DNA of 64,000 nt, from assembly GCF_964036595.1 (NCBI RefSeq), contig NZ_OZ038523.1, positions 3,292,501 through 3,356,500 on the forward strand, in the 5' to 3' direction. Positions within the stretch are counted from its first letter, which is position 1. Every line of letters starts with the position of its first letter. Under the pieces are notes generated by a model, which saw only the letters and a program-made list of their open reading frames with translations, searched no databases and was not told the origin of the DNA. The position numbers and the translations under genes are program-made. This document shows, one piece after another, positions 41,428 through 50,400 of this stretch. This DNA is from Tenacibaculum sp. 190524A05c (GTDB lineage: Bacteria; Bacteroidota; Bacteroidia; Flavobacteriales; Flavobacteriaceae).

Positions 41428-43165
41428 CTAAAACTGTTTTAGGTAAAGATACAATCATTTTTGTTCCTTTTCCTAATTCGCTTTCAATATCGAATTTTCC
41501 ATTATTCTTTTTAATCATCGATTTTACCAATTGAATACCTAAACCAGTTCCAATAATGTCTTCGTGCTCTTTTTTATTCAGTAAAACAGAATCGTCTAAT
41601 AGTTTTAATCGAGTAGCATCGCTCATTCCTAATCCTGAATCTTCTACAATTAAATTAGTAAACCCTTCAATAGTATTTGAACTATAAATTTTGATGAATC
41701 CGTTGGGTTGAGAAAATTTAATCGCATTATCAATAAGGTTTCTAAGCACAATTTTTAAAGATTCTTGATCCGCCTGAACAAACTCTTTTTTAGAAACTGT
41801 ATTTTCAAAGTTTAACTCTTTTTCTAATAATAGAGGTTTATAATTATAAGCAACATGTTCTGTAATAATAAATAAACGTTGTTTCTCAATACTAAAGTAC
41901 TGTTGCTCTGTTTGCATTAAAGCCCAGTTTAAAAGGTTGTCTAGTAAACCGTAAGCTCCGTTAACAATGGTACTGTTTTTATGAAGTAAGTTTTCTAATG
42001 CTTCTAGATTTTTGGAGGCCAAATTATCAAGTAAAATTTTATTACTAGATTTTAAGGCATTTACAGAAGAACGTAAATCATGACTTACAATTGAGAATAA
42101 TTTGTCTTTGGTTGTGTTTAACTCATCTAACGTTTCTTTTTGAGCAGCTATAATTTTATTAGTTTTTACTTTTTCTCTAAAGAAATATGCACCAATACCT
42201 AAAAAGAGCAGTAAACCGATAGCCGAGTATAGAAAGATTTTTCGTTCAGTTTCTTTTAATTTGTTTTCAACTTGCAGTAAATCAACTTCCTTTTGTTTTG
42301 CTGCAACCGCAAATTCTTTTTCTTTTTTAGCAACTTCATATATCCTATTTTGATTATTTAAAGAATCTTTCCATTGAGCTGCTTCTTTCTTAAAGTTCAG
42401 AGCTTTTTGATAGTCTTTACGATTTTCTTCGACAACTGCCATGTTTTTAGTAGTAACAAATCTTGAATAAAAGTCATTAGTCGTTTTAGCAAGATTGTAG
42501 GCTTTTTTGAAGTATGGGATGGCCAAATCGTCTTTATATTGTTCATAATACAAAGTAGCCAAATCTCCATAATTACCTACTAATTCGATGGTGTCTTTTT
42601 GCTCTTCGAAAAACTTTGTGCTAGCAATTAAAAAATTTTCAGCCTTATCAAATTTTTTCAAATGAAGATAACATAACCCTAAGTTATGTTTTATTGTATT
42701 CTTTTCAATAAACTTGAATTCACTGTTTGGGAGTTCAATAACTCTTTCAAAATACTCTACAGCTTTACTGTATTTTCCTTGTTCTAAGATTAAAACACCT
42801 AATAAAACATTAGTTAAATTATGAAAGTAAAAGTCCTCAGATATGAGAGTATATTCTATTTCTGCTTCTTTTAAGATTTTTTTTTGATCAAAACTGTAGC
42901 CTCTAATAAAATGAGATAGATTGTTTAATCTTTCTGATTTTTGCATCGTTATTTGTTTTTGTGCATAAATCAGGGTGGAATCCCACTCTCTTTTGGAGAA
43001 AAATGTAATGGCTTTTTTAATAAAAGTTCCATTATCCAAATTATCTGAAATATTTAATAACTCATTCTTTAAAAGTTCAAATTCTTCAGTTTTTTTTTCT
43101 TGAGAAACTATTATTGAGGGTTTAAAAAAAAGAGATAGTAATAATATTAATATAACTTTATTCAT
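41420..43165 (-). CDS. TPR-containing sensor histidine kinase
   Basis: The 581-residue protein has a signal peptide (1-21) and a periplasmic sensor made of TPR-like repeats (about 60-290, TIKHNLGLCYLHLKKFDKAENF, NYGDLATLYYEQYKDDLA). One TM helix (about 312-328) and a coiled segment follow. A HisKA domain with the H box SIVSHDLRSSVNALK precedes HATPase_c with N box NLIDNAIKFS, VEDSGLGMS and GTGLGIQLVK. It phosphorylates the LytTR regulator encoded by the overlapping gene. The signal is unknown; TPR sensors often bind peptides or proteins. Confidence 0.93.
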   Translation of the reverse strand: MNKVILILLLSLFFKPSIIVSQEKKTEEFELLKNELLNISDNLDNGTFIKKAITFFSKREWDSTLIYAQKQITMQKSERLNNLSHFIRGYSFDQKKILKEAEIEYTLISEDFYFHNLTNVLLGVLILEQGKYSKAVEYFERVIELPNSEFKFIEKNTIKHNLGLCYLHLKKFDKAENFLIASTKFFEEQKDTIELVGNYGDLATLYYEQYKDDLAIPYFKKAYNLAKTTNDFYSRFVTTKNMAVVEENRKDYQKALNFKKEAAQWKDSLNNQNRIYEVAKKEKEFAVAAKQKEVDLLQVENKLKETERKIFLYSAIGLLLFLGIGAYFFREKVKTNKIIAAQKETLDELNTTKDKLFSIVSHDLRSSVNALKSSNKILLDNLASKNLEALENLLHKNSTIVNGAYGLLDNLLNWALMQTEQQYFSIEKQRLFIITEHVAYNYKPLLLEKELNFENTVSKKEFVQADQESLKIVLRNLIDNAIKFSQPNGFIKIYSSNTIEGFTNLIVEDSGLGMSDATRLKLLDDSVLLNKKEHEDIIGTGLGIQLVKSMIKKNNGKFDIESELGKGTKMIVSLPKTVLDG

Positions 43166-43230
43166 GTGTACTGATTAGTTATTTACACAAAGCTATTTAA
43201 AAAAAATTACTATTCTCTTTATTGTAAATA

Positions 43231-43677
43231 TTAGTTTGGGCGTTTCACCGTAGTTGTGGTTCCTCTAGAACCTTCAGGATCTGAGTCCCAATTGATAACT
43301 TTTATAGAACTTAGGTTGTTTGATAAATTAGGTACTTGAGAAGGAGAAAATTCAATTTCAACAACAAAAGGATAAAAAACATTAGAAGATATAAATGAAT
43401 CTTGTGATGCAATATAAATCGAAACTTTATCCAAATCAGTTACCAAATAGTTAATATCAAAAGTCATATTATTGTTAGTTGGAAGGTTAGCTTCTGAAAC
43501 AAAAATTACAGCTGAAAGAAGAACCTTTTCGCCTGAGCCTGATCCAGTCATTTGTGCTGTTATTGAGGGTGATAAAGGTCTGATAGAAGGTGCTGATAAC
43601 ACAATTTTTTGAGATGGGTTAGTGCTGCTATTTACCGTCCCGAATTGAGTTCCTGGAGTAAAAGTATTTGTTGCCAT
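43231..43677 (-). CDS. Small beta-rich protein of unknown function
   Basis: The 148-residue protein has no signal peptide and no cysteine. It is rich in Ser, Thr, Asn and hydrophobic strands (KVLLSAVIFVSEANL, NMTFDINYLVTDLDKVSIYIA, FYPFVVEIEFSPSQVP) and has a flexible start MATNTFTPG. Style and size resemble the 102- and 135-residue proteins on the other side of the two-component genes, though no alignment is evident. It lies 65 bp before the kinase gene, possibly on the same transcript. Confidence 0.55.
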   Translation of the reverse strand: MATNTFTPGTQFGTVNSSTNPSQKIVLSAPSIRPLSPSITAQMTGSGSGEKVLLSAVIFVSEANLPTNNNMTFDINYLVTDLDKVSIYIASQDSFISSNVFYPFVVEIEFSPSQVPNLSNNLSSIKVINWDSDPEGSRGTTTTVKRPN

Positions 43678-43804
43678 AATAATTTAGTTTTAGGTTTAAC
43701 ATTTTAGTTAAAACAAATCAACAAATTATAATTGGCTTTTAAAAGTTTAAAGGTATAAGTATTGTTTTTATTGGAATAAGTGATTGAAAAAGAGGAAGGA
43801 AAAA

Positions 43805-44548
43805 TTAAAACCGTATCGCCAATTTTCGCATTAAACGTAAAACTTCTACGTATAACCAAATTAAAGTAATAAGCAATCCCCAAGTGGCTAACCATTCTCT
43901 TTCTTTCGGATATCTTCCAACTTGTCTATCGATATAATAAAAGTCAAGTAATAAGGAAAAAGAAGCTATAATGGCCGCAACAATATTAAATCCAATGGCA
44001 AACCAAGAAGTTCCCCAAAGTATTGGAACATCTATTTTTAAAAACCATAAAACCCATCCGATAAAATAAAAAAGAAAAATAGTAGCTGAAGCTGTAATTA
44101 CAATTGCTCTGAACTCTCGAGTAACTCGAATGAGCTTTAAACGGTACAAAAACAACATCACAAAAAAAGTGGTTATAGTTACTGCAATGGCTTGAAAAGG
44201 TAAATTTGGAAAACGATTATGGGCATACGCACTTATTCCTCCTAAGAAAAATCCTTTAGCAACCGCATAAATTGGAAGTAGATATTTTGCTGAACTGTGT
44301 TTAAAGGAAATAAACAAGCTGCATACAATAGCAACAAACATTCCGATAGTAGTATACCATTTAACTTCAACTCCAGCGAAAAAAAGTCTCCAAGTATACG
44401 TCGCTGTAATTCCGACCAAAGTGAGCATTGCGAAAGATTTGAATATAATTCCTGAGATGCTCATTTTGCTTTTAGAATACGTTTTTTGCTTTCGCCAGAA
44501 ATAACGATTAAAAGCTGGGTTTGAAGTACGTAAACCAAAAATTGACAT
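43805..44548 (-). CDS. Bax inhibitor-1/YccA family membrane protein
   Basis: The inner-membrane protein of 247 residues has seven predicted TM helices. The N-terminal RTSNPAFN and ERE-WLATWGLLITLIWLYVEVLRLM at the end match the bacterial BaxI_1 (PF12811-like) branch. The conserved acidic residue pair in LLLDFYYID supports a pH-sensitive ion leak channel role, as for BsYetJ. It is a single gene, 127 bp away from the next leftward gene. Confidence 0.88.
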   Translation of the reverse strand: MSIFGLRTSNPAFNRYFWRKQKTYSKSKMSISGIIFKSFAMLTLVGITATYTWRLFFAGVEVKWYTTIGMFVAIVCSLFISFKHSSAKYLLPIYAVAKGFFLGGISAYAHNRFPNLPFQAIAVTITTFFVMLFLYRLKLIRVTREFRAIVITASATIFLFYFIGWVLWFLKIDVPILWGTSWFAIGFNIVAAIIASFSLLLDFYYIDRQVGRYPKEREWLATWGLLITLIWLYVEVLRLMRKLAIRF

Positions 44549-44565
44549 TACCTATAAAATTTAAC

Positions 44566-44672
44566 GTCATTACGAACGCAGTTTACTCCCGAAGCTTCGG
44601 GAGAAGTAATCTGTTTTATCTCGATATAAGGATTGCTTCATTTCACTTTGTTTTATTCGCAATGACAAGACT
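44566..44672. repeat. Dispersed palindromic repeat, second copy, with nested perfect palindrome
   Basis: CGTCATTACGA near the left end is mirrored by TCGCAATGAC at the right end (44657-44666). Between them are a perfect palindrome CTCCCGAAGCTTCGGGAG (44586-44603) and GAAGTAATCTGTTTTATC, shared in type with the copy at 40495-40658. Confidence 0.75.
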
Positions 44673-44687
44673 AACTTAAAATTGTAG

Positions 44688-44695
44688 TAGTTTTG
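44688..44695 (+). promoter_or_regulatory. Probable ruvC promoter, -7 box
   Basis: TAGTTTTG fits TAnnTTTG and lies 24 bp before the TTG start of ruvC. Confidence 0.5.
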
Positions 44696-44719
44696 TGTTA
44701 GTACAAAGTACAATAAAAT

Positions 44720-45277
44720 TTGAAGACAGAGAAAATCATATTAGGTATTGATCCCGGAACAACTATCATGGGATTCGGAATTATAAAAGTTATTGGTAAA
44801 AAGATGGAGTTTGTTCAAATGAATGAATTGATCTTAAAAAAATATGATGATCATTACTTGAAGTTAAAACTCATTTTTGAGCGTACAATTGAGTTGATAG
44901 ATACCTACAAACCTGATGAAATTGCTTTAGAAGCTCCCTTTTTTGGAAAAAACGTACAGTCGATGTTAAAGTTGGGACGTGCACAAGGAGTGGCGATGGC
45001 AGCGGGATTATCAAGAGAAATTCCAGTTACAGAATATGCGCCATTAAAAATTAAAATGGCAATTACTGGAAATGGTAAAGCAAGTAAAGAGCAAGTAGCT
45101 ATGATGCTCAAATCGCTATTAAATTTAAAAGAATTACCTAAGAATTTGGATGCTACAGATGGCTTGGCTGCTGCGGTTTGTCATTTTTATAATTCGGGCA
45201 CTAAAGTTGGTGGTAAAAACTATACAGGTTGGGCAGCATTTGTAAAGCAAAATCCAAGTAAACTGAATAAAAAATAG
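44720..45277 (+). CDS. ruvC: Crossover junction endodeoxyribonuclease RuvC
   Basis: The nuclease resolves Holliday junctions together with RuvAB. The 185-residue protein shows the four acidic catalytic residues: Asp11 (LGIDPGTT), Glu71 (ALEAPFFGKN), Asp144 and Asp147 (NLDATDGLAAA). The start is TTG at 44720, since no ATG precedes the catalytic motif. It is followed 8 bp later by hemW. The two form an operon with a cyclase-family gene. Confidence 0.96.
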   Translation: MKTEKIILGIDPGTTIMGFGIIKVIGKKMEFVQMNELILKKYDDHYLKLKLIFERTIELIDTYKPDEIALEAPFFGKNVQSMLKLGRAQGVAMAAGLSREIPVTEYAPLKIKMAITGNGKASKEQVAMMLKSLLNLKELPKNLDATDGLAAAVCHFYNSGTKVGGKNYTGWAAFVKQNPSKLNKK

Positions 45278-45285
45278 AGTTGTAA

Positions 45286-46419
45286 TTGTCCGGAATTTAC
45301 ATTCACATACCGTTTTGTAAGCAAGCCTGTTATTATTGCGATTTTCATTTTTCAACTTCTCTGAAAAGAAAAGATGATATGATGGAAGCGTTGATCTCAG
45401 AACTTGAATTAAGAAAAGATGAATTCAGTAATGAAGAAGTAGCTACGATTTATTTTGGAGGAGGAACACCAAGTGTTTTGTCTTCAGAGGAAATTAAATT
45501 GTTGATTGATAATGTAGATCAAAATTATAAAGTAATCCAAGATCCGGAGATTACATTAGAGGCAAATCCAGACGATTTATCAGAAGAGAAAATTATTGAG
45601 TTATCAAATTCTCCTGTAAATCGATTAAGTATTGGAATTCAATCGTTTTTTGAAAGAGATTTAAAACTGATGAATCGAGCTCATAATGCCGAAGAAGCCA
45701 AAAAATGTTTGTCTGTAGCGACTCGCTACTTTGATAATATTTCAGTCGATTTAATTTACGGTATACCGAATACAACAAATGATGAATGGAGAGAAAATAT
45801 TGAAACAGCTTTGTCTTTCGGAGTACCTCATATTTCGAGCTATGCATTAACTGTAGAACCGAAAACTGCACTTCAAAGTTTTATTGAAAAAGGCATTATT
45901 GACGATGTGAATGATGAGTTAGCACAGGAACAATTTCTAATTTTAGTTGATGAGCTAGATAAAGCAGGATTTATTCATTATGAACTTTCTAACTTTGGAA
46001 AAGAACACTTTTTTAGTAAAAACAATTCGGCATATTGGCAAGGAAAAAAATACTTAGGCATTGGTCCATCAGCACACTCTTTCAATGGAAAAGAGCGCAG
46101 TTGGAATATTGCTAATAATGCCATTTATATCAAGAAAATAAAAGAGAAAGAATTGCCTTGTGAAATTGAAGAGCTATCTGTTACAGATCGTTATAATGAG
46201 TATGTAATGACAGGTCTACGAACTGTTTGGGGAGTTGATTTTAAAAGGATAGAACAAGAATTCGGAAATCAATATTTACAGTATTTGAAGATGCAGGCAG
46301 AGAAATTTATTCTTCAAGATTTATTGTATATTGAAAACGATACGTTGAAAACCACTAGAAAAGGAAAGTTTTTAACTGACGGAATTGCTTCCGATTTATT
46401 TAAACTGAATTTATCTTGA
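45286..46419 (+). CDS. hemW: Radical SAM heme chaperone HemW (formerly HemN-like)
   Basis: The 377-residue protein has the radical SAM cluster motif CKQACYYC (Cys11, 15 and 18) in YIHIPFCKQ. It also has GGGTPSVLS, the SAM-binding EANPDD and SIGIQSF, and the HemN_C-like C-terminus. HemW inserts heme into respiratory proteins and lacks coproporphyrinogen oxidase activity. The TTG start at 45286 gives the conserved MSGIYIHIPF. Its stop codon overlaps the next start by 4 bp. Confidence 0.94.
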   Translation: MSGIYIHIPFCKQACYYCDFHFSTSLKRKDDMMEALISELELRKDEFSNEEVATIYFGGGTPSVLSSEEIKLLIDNVDQNYKVIQDPEITLEANPDDLSEEKIIELSNSPVNRLSIGIQSFFERDLKLMNRAHNAEEAKKCLSVATRYFDNISVDLIYGIPNTTNDEWRENIETALSFGVPHISSYALTVEPKTALQSFIEKGIIDDVNDELAQEQFLILVDELDKAGFIHYELSNFGKEHFFSKNNSAYWQGKKYLGIGPSAHSFNGKERSWNIANNAIYIKKIKEKELPCEIEELSVTDRYNEYVMTGLRTVWGVDFKRIEQEFGNQYLQYLKMQAEKFILQDLLYIENDTLKTTRKGKFLTDGIASDLFKLNLS

Positions 46420-47162
46420 TCGCAGAAATAAAACACAACTCAAAGAAATATAAAATTGATTTAAGTAAACCAATTGATATTTCGATTCCGATTGATATTC
46501 AAACTCAAAATGTAAATGCTTGGTATTTAGATGATCCTAAAATATTTCCAGAGCAATTTGATGAGCAAATTATTAGTGTTTCTGAAGGTGCTGCGGTCAA
46601 TTTTAATAGCATTCAATTCAATCCACATTCTCATATTACACATACAGAATGTGTTGGTCATATCACAAAAGAAGTACATTCTATAAATAAGAATTTGTCT
46701 CAGTTTTTCTTTTTTGCAGAAGTAATTACAGTTGCTCCGGAATCGAAAGATGGAGATGAGGTGATATCAAAAAAGCAATTGCAACTTGCATTAGGAAATA
46801 AAAAAAGAGATGCTATCGTAATTAGAACACTTCCTAATGTAAAAGATAAAAAAGGAAGGCGATATTCAAATACCAATCCACCATATCTATTGGAAGAAGC
46901 AGCCATTTATTTAAGAGAAAAAGGAATACAACACTTACTTATCGATTTACCTTCTGTAGACAGAGAAAAAGATGAAGGATTATTGTTGTCTCATAACGCA
47001 TTTTGGAACACTAAAGGTGAAATAAGGTTAGATGCTACCATTACAGAATTTATTTATGTTCCAAATTCTGTAAAAGATGGTACGTACTTTTTAAACTTGA
47101 TGATAGCACCATTTGAAAATGATGCTACACCAAGTAAACCTATTTTATATGCATTAGAATAG
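46416..47162 (+). CDS. Cyclase-family protein (kynurenine formamidase-like)
   Basis: The 248-residue hydrolase has N-terminal DLSKPIDISIPID and a metal-binding HSHITHTECVGHI (HxHxxTHxD-like, with Glu in place of the usual Asp). A later part reads LLIDLPSVDREKDEGLLLSHNAFW. This fold covers arylformamidases and related metal-dependent hydrolases; the substrate is unclear. It starts with TTG inside the overlap TTGA with hemW, so translation is coupled. Confidence 0.85.
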   Translation: MIAEIKHNSKKYKIDLSKPIDISIPIDIQTQNVNAWYLDDPKIFPEQFDEQIISVSEGAAVNFNSIQFNPHSHITHTECVGHITKEVHSINKNLSQFFFFAEVITVAPESKDGDEVISKKQLQLALGNKKRDAIVIRTLPNVKDKKGRRYSNTNPPYLLEEAAIYLREKGIQHLLIDLPSVDREKDEGLLLSHNAFWNTKGEIRLDATITEFIYVPNSVKDGTYFLNLMIAPFENDATPSKPILYALE

Positions 47163-47169
47163 TGTAATT

Positions 47170-47721
47170 CTATTTTCTTTGATAGTAAGCTACAATACTA
47201 GCTTTTGCAATAGTGTTGTTTCCTAAATAGTAACCTACAACGGCTGGATTTGTTTCTGCTGTTAATCCCAGTTTTTCAGTTTTCAATGCGTAAACTGTAA
47301 TTACATATTGATGTATTCCATGACCTTTTGGAGGACATGGTCCACCAAAACCTTTTACCCCGTAATCAGTAATACTTTGAATTACTCCTTTAGGAAGTAA
47401 ATTCAGATTTATGTTTCCTGCATTTTCTTTAAGTTGATTCATGTTAGAAGGAATGTCAAACACTAACCAATGCCACCATCCACTTCCAGTTGGAGCATCA
47501 GGATCATACATAGTAATAGCGAAACTTTTTGTTCCTTCAGGAACATTTTTCCAAGAAAGTTCTGGTGATGTATTTTCTCCTACACAACCAAATCCATTAA
47601 ATTCTTCTTTTAATGTAGCTTGACCGGATAACGTTTTGCTTGTTAAGGTAAATGTCTTTTGACCAAATGAGTTAAGTGACGTTAAAATTAAGAAGCTTGA
47701 TAGAATGAATAATTTTTTCAT
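47170..47721 (-). CDS. Exported YbhB/YbcL-type PEBP protein
   Basis: I chose the ATG at 47721 (MKKLFILSSFLILTS), which gives a signal peptide ending SFGQK. The mature domain shows the PEBP ligand pocket: GENTSPELSWKNVPEGTKSFAITMYDPDAPTG, WWHWLVFDIP, then GGPCPPKGHGIHQY. Bacterial PEBPs have no clear catalytic role. It is probably periplasmic. The gene is convergent with the cyclase gene (7 bp gap). Confidence 0.93.
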   Translation of the reverse strand: MKKLFILSSFLILTSLNSFGQKTFTLTSKTLSGQATLKEEFNGFGCVGENTSPELSWKNVPEGTKSFAITMYDPDAPTGSGWWHWLVFDIPSNMNQLKENAGNINLNLLPKGVIQSITDYGVKGFGGPCPPKGHGIHQYVITVYALKTEKLGLTAETNPAVVGYYLGNNTIAKASIVAYYQRK

Positions 47722-47807
47722 GATATTAATATTAGTTACCATGCAAAATTAGAGGCGAACTCCTAAAAAGTTGTGTGTAAAACAGGTCAAAAAGTATTGC
47801 TAAAAGC

Positions 47808-48650
47808 TCAACTTGATTGATACTGTTTTGGTGTCATCCCAAACTTCAGTTTAAACGCTTGTATAAAGTTTGAAAGATTTTCATATCCAATTTCCTCAAA
47901 AATATCTGTTGGTCGCACTGACTTGTCTTGTAGAAGAATAGCTGAATGTTCTAATCGTTGTTCTAAAAACCATTTACTAGGCGAAGTCTGAAAGTGTTTT
48001 TGGAATTCTCTTTTGAAACTCGATAAACTCATGTTTGACAAAAAAGAGAGTTCTTTCAACGTTAATTTGTTCAGTTTGTTAGTTTCAATTACCTCAATAA
48101 AATGTTGGTTTTGATTATGAAGTTCATACAGCAGAGAATCAATAAAATCTGAACCATTAACCGTAATGAGATAGGTGAGCAATTCATCAAATTTTGAAAC
48201 AAGGAGAGAGGATTGAAGATCAGAACTCAACTTTGAAATTTCGATTAAACTGCTTACAAAAGATTTGATAAAAGCGTCATAACTAAATGAAAAGACGGAA
48301 GATTTAAGTTCAGGGTTTTTATTAAAAGAGATCTTTTTATTTTTAATAAAATTTAAAATAGTTTCATTACTAAAGAAGAAAAGAATACTTCTGTAAGTAT
48401 CACTATCGGAACTTATTATTTTTTCCGTCATCAAGCAACGTCCTTTTTTCATCAAAAGAAAATAATCATTCTGAATCGAGACGTTTTTTTTATTCGAAAA
48501 CACTTCCTTAGAACCGTTTATCAAAAAACTGAAAGTATTCTTTTGAAGCGTAACCATCTGCTTCAAACTTTCTTTTGAAGTAGTATAGTCGTAAACCGCG
48601 AACAAATCATTTTTGAGCGATAAATCTTTAGGTAGGTTTATTATTTCCAT
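47808..48650 (-). CDS. AraC-family transcriptional regulator (ExsA-like)
   Basis: I chose the ATG at 48650 (MEIINLPKDLS); a TTG start six codons upstream is possible. The 280-residue protein has an N-terminal ligand or dimer domain and two HTH motifs at the end (LKELSFLSNMSLSSFKREFQKHF and TDIFEEIGYENLSNFIQAFKLKFGMTPKQY). The layout resembles ExsA/MxiE-like AraC members. It is divergent from the DUF4230 gene; targets unknown. Confidence 0.9.
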   Translation of the reverse strand: MEIINLPKDLSLKNDLFAVYDYTTSKESLKQMVTLQKNTFSFLINGSKEVFSNKKNVSIQNDYFLLMKKGRCLMTEKIISSDSDTYRSILFFFSNETILNFIKNKKISFNKNPELKSSVFSFSYDAFIKSFVSSLIEISKLSSDLQSSLLVSKFDELLTYLITVNGSDFIDSLLYELHNQNQHFIEVIETNKLNKLTLKELSFLSNMSLSSFKREFQKHFQTSPSKWFLEQRLEHSAILLQDKSVRPTDIFEEIGYENLSNFIQAFKLKFGMTPKQYQSS

Positions 48651-48810
48651 AGTTGAAATAGATGACAATGTGAAAGTAATAAAAGAAAATTACTTTAGTC
48701 GACGAATGATTTAGACTAGGATTATCGAAGTATTATTTAGTTTATAAGAACTTGTGACTTATATTTAAAAGAAGCGTCTTATTTTACATAAGAAGAACTA
48801 TATTTAACCT

Positions 48811-49422
48811 ATGGAATTATTGTTTTTAGGATTGGCATTCGGAGCGGTGGTGTCGTATTTTATTTTTTCGAAATTTAATACTGTTAGAACGAAAGGTTTA
48901 GCTCAAAGTCAGTCAGTTATACTTTTAGATAAAATAAAAAAAGTAACAAAGTTAATTACTGTAGAAGGAGAATTTGCTGAAATATATCATCATGAAGATA
49001 AGCAGAATAAGCTTTTAGGATTAGTATCTAGCAAGAAGAAAGCTATAATTTTGATAAATGCGAAAACTCATATTGGTTTTGATTTTAGAAAAATTAAAAT
49101 GGAAGCTGATACGAAGAATAAAACAATCAAATTATCTAATTTTCCAGAACCAGAAGTTCTTTCTATTGAACCAAATATTCGGTTTTATGACATCCAAGAT
49201 GGTTTTTTAAATAAGTTTTCTTCGGAAGATTTAACACAGGTAAATCAAGCAGCTAAAGAACATGTATTGCAAAAAATACCTGAAAGTAACTTAATGCAGG
49301 CAGCAAATCATGAAGCATTAGAAGCTATTGCTTTAATGAAGAACTTAATTGAAACTATTGGTTGGGAATTAGACTATTCTTCTTTAGAATTACCTAGCGG
49401 AAATATAAACCTACTAGAATAA
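48811..49422 (+). CDS. DUF4230 membrane-anchored protein
   Basis: The 203-residue protein has an N-terminal TM helix (2-19). DUF4230 then follows (about 35-190; ITVEGEFAEIYHHEDKQNKL, KAIILINAKTHIGFDFRKI, RFYDIQDGFLNKFSSEDL). The family is widespread with unknown function. It is followed 1 bp later by the MmcQ/YjbR gene, then a Crp/Fnr gene, probably one transcript. Confidence 0.88.
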   Translation: MELLFLGLAFGAVVSYFIFSKFNTVRTKGLAQSQSVILLDKIKKVTKLITVEGEFAEIYHHEDKQNKLLGLVSSKKKAIILINAKTHIGFDFRKIKMEADTKNKTIKLSNFPEPEVLSIEPNIRFYDIQDGFLNKFSSEDLTQVNQAAKEHVLQKIPESNLMQAANHEALEAIALMKNLIETIGWELDYSSLELPSGNINLLE

Positions 49423-49423
49423 A

Positions 49424-49789
49424 ATGCACGTAGAACAGTTAAGAGATTATTGTATCGCAAAGAAAGGAGTAACGGAACACTTTCCTTTTGATGAAGTAAC
49501 TTTAGTGTTTAAAGTTATGGGAAAAATGTTTGCTTTAACTGGTTTAGATCGATGGGAAAAAGGAGAAGAAAAAATCAATTTAAAATGTGATCCTGATAAG
49601 TCTGAGGAACTAAGAGCTGAATATGAAAGTATAAACCCAGGATTCCATATGAATAAAAAACACTGGAATACAATTACTTTAAATCTAGATGTTCCAGATA
49701 GTCTTGTTAGAGAGTTAATTGATCATTCTTATGATTTAGTCGTAAAAGGATTGACCAAAAAATTGAAGGAAGAATTAAAATCACTTTAA
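49424..49789 (+). CDS. MmcQ/YjbR family protein
   Basis: The small 121-residue protein has the CyaY-like/MmcQ fold: HVEQLRDYCIAKKGVTEHFPFDEVTLVFKV start, INLKCDPDKSEELRAEY, GFHMNKKHWNTITL and the ending HSYDLVVKGL. It was named a DNA-binding family from structure; the true role is uncertain. It starts 1 bp after the DUF4230 stop and is followed by a Crp/Fnr gene after 22 bp. Confidence 0.93.
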   Translation: MHVEQLRDYCIAKKGVTEHFPFDEVTLVFKVMGKMFALTGLDRWEKGEEKINLKCDPDKSEELRAEYESINPGFHMNKKHWNTITLNLDVPDSLVRELIDHSYDLVVKGLTKKLKEELKSL

Positions 49790-49811
49790 ATTTTATCCAA
49801 AAGAAACTAAT

Positions 49812-50348
49812 ATGGATATAATTTCTTTATTAATAGAAAAAATAGATCAACAAAATCTTTGGGAAAAGGAAATTATATTGAAGCGTAATGAGTATTTAAA
49901 AGTAAAAGGTACAATTGATACCAACTTATATTATGTGAAAAGTGGAAGCCTGCGAATTTTTCTAGTAGAGGAGCAGGAGGAGCAAACAATAAGATTTGGA
50001 TATAAGAATAATTTAATAGCTTCTTTAGATTCTTTTTTAAATGATCAACCTTCGGATTTCTATATTCAAGCACTAAAACAAACAACAGTAAAGCAACTTT
50101 CTAAAAAAGAGTATTTGAATTTCATAGAATCTTCTCCAGAAAACAAGAAAATTTGGAATGAAATTTTAAAGAATTTTGTACTGCAACAAATGGAAAGGGA
50201 AAGAGATATTTTAACAATATCTCCTGTAGAAAGATATCGCAGAGTTTTAAAAAGAAGTCCACAACTATTTCAAGAAATACCGAATAAATATATCGCATCT
50301 TATTTAAGAATGACTCCCGAGACTTTATCCAGAATTAAAAAATCTTAA
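49812..50348 (+). CDS. Crp/Fnr-type regulator (short HTH)
   Basis: The 178-residue protein has an N-terminal cNMP-binding-like roll (about 20-110, YYVKSGSLRIFLVEEQEEQTIRFGY) and a dimer helix. A short HTH (about 155-178, NKYIASYLRMTPETLSRIKKS) ends right after the recognition helix, as is common in Bacteroidota. Its paralogue in this window is encoded at 10034-10624. Effector and targets unknown. Confidence 0.87.
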   Translation: MDIISLLIEKIDQQNLWEKEIILKRNEYLKVKGTIDTNLYYVKSGSLRIFLVEEQEEQTIRFGYKNNLIASLDSFLNDQPSDFYIQALKQTTVKQLSKKEYLNFIESSPENKKIWNEILKNFVLQQMERERDILTISPVERYRRVLKRSPQLFQEIPNKYIASYLRMTPETLSRIKKS

Positions 50349-50400
50349 TTTCAATCAATGTTTTATATGTATTATAGTTAGAGATTTGTAATAAAAAAAC

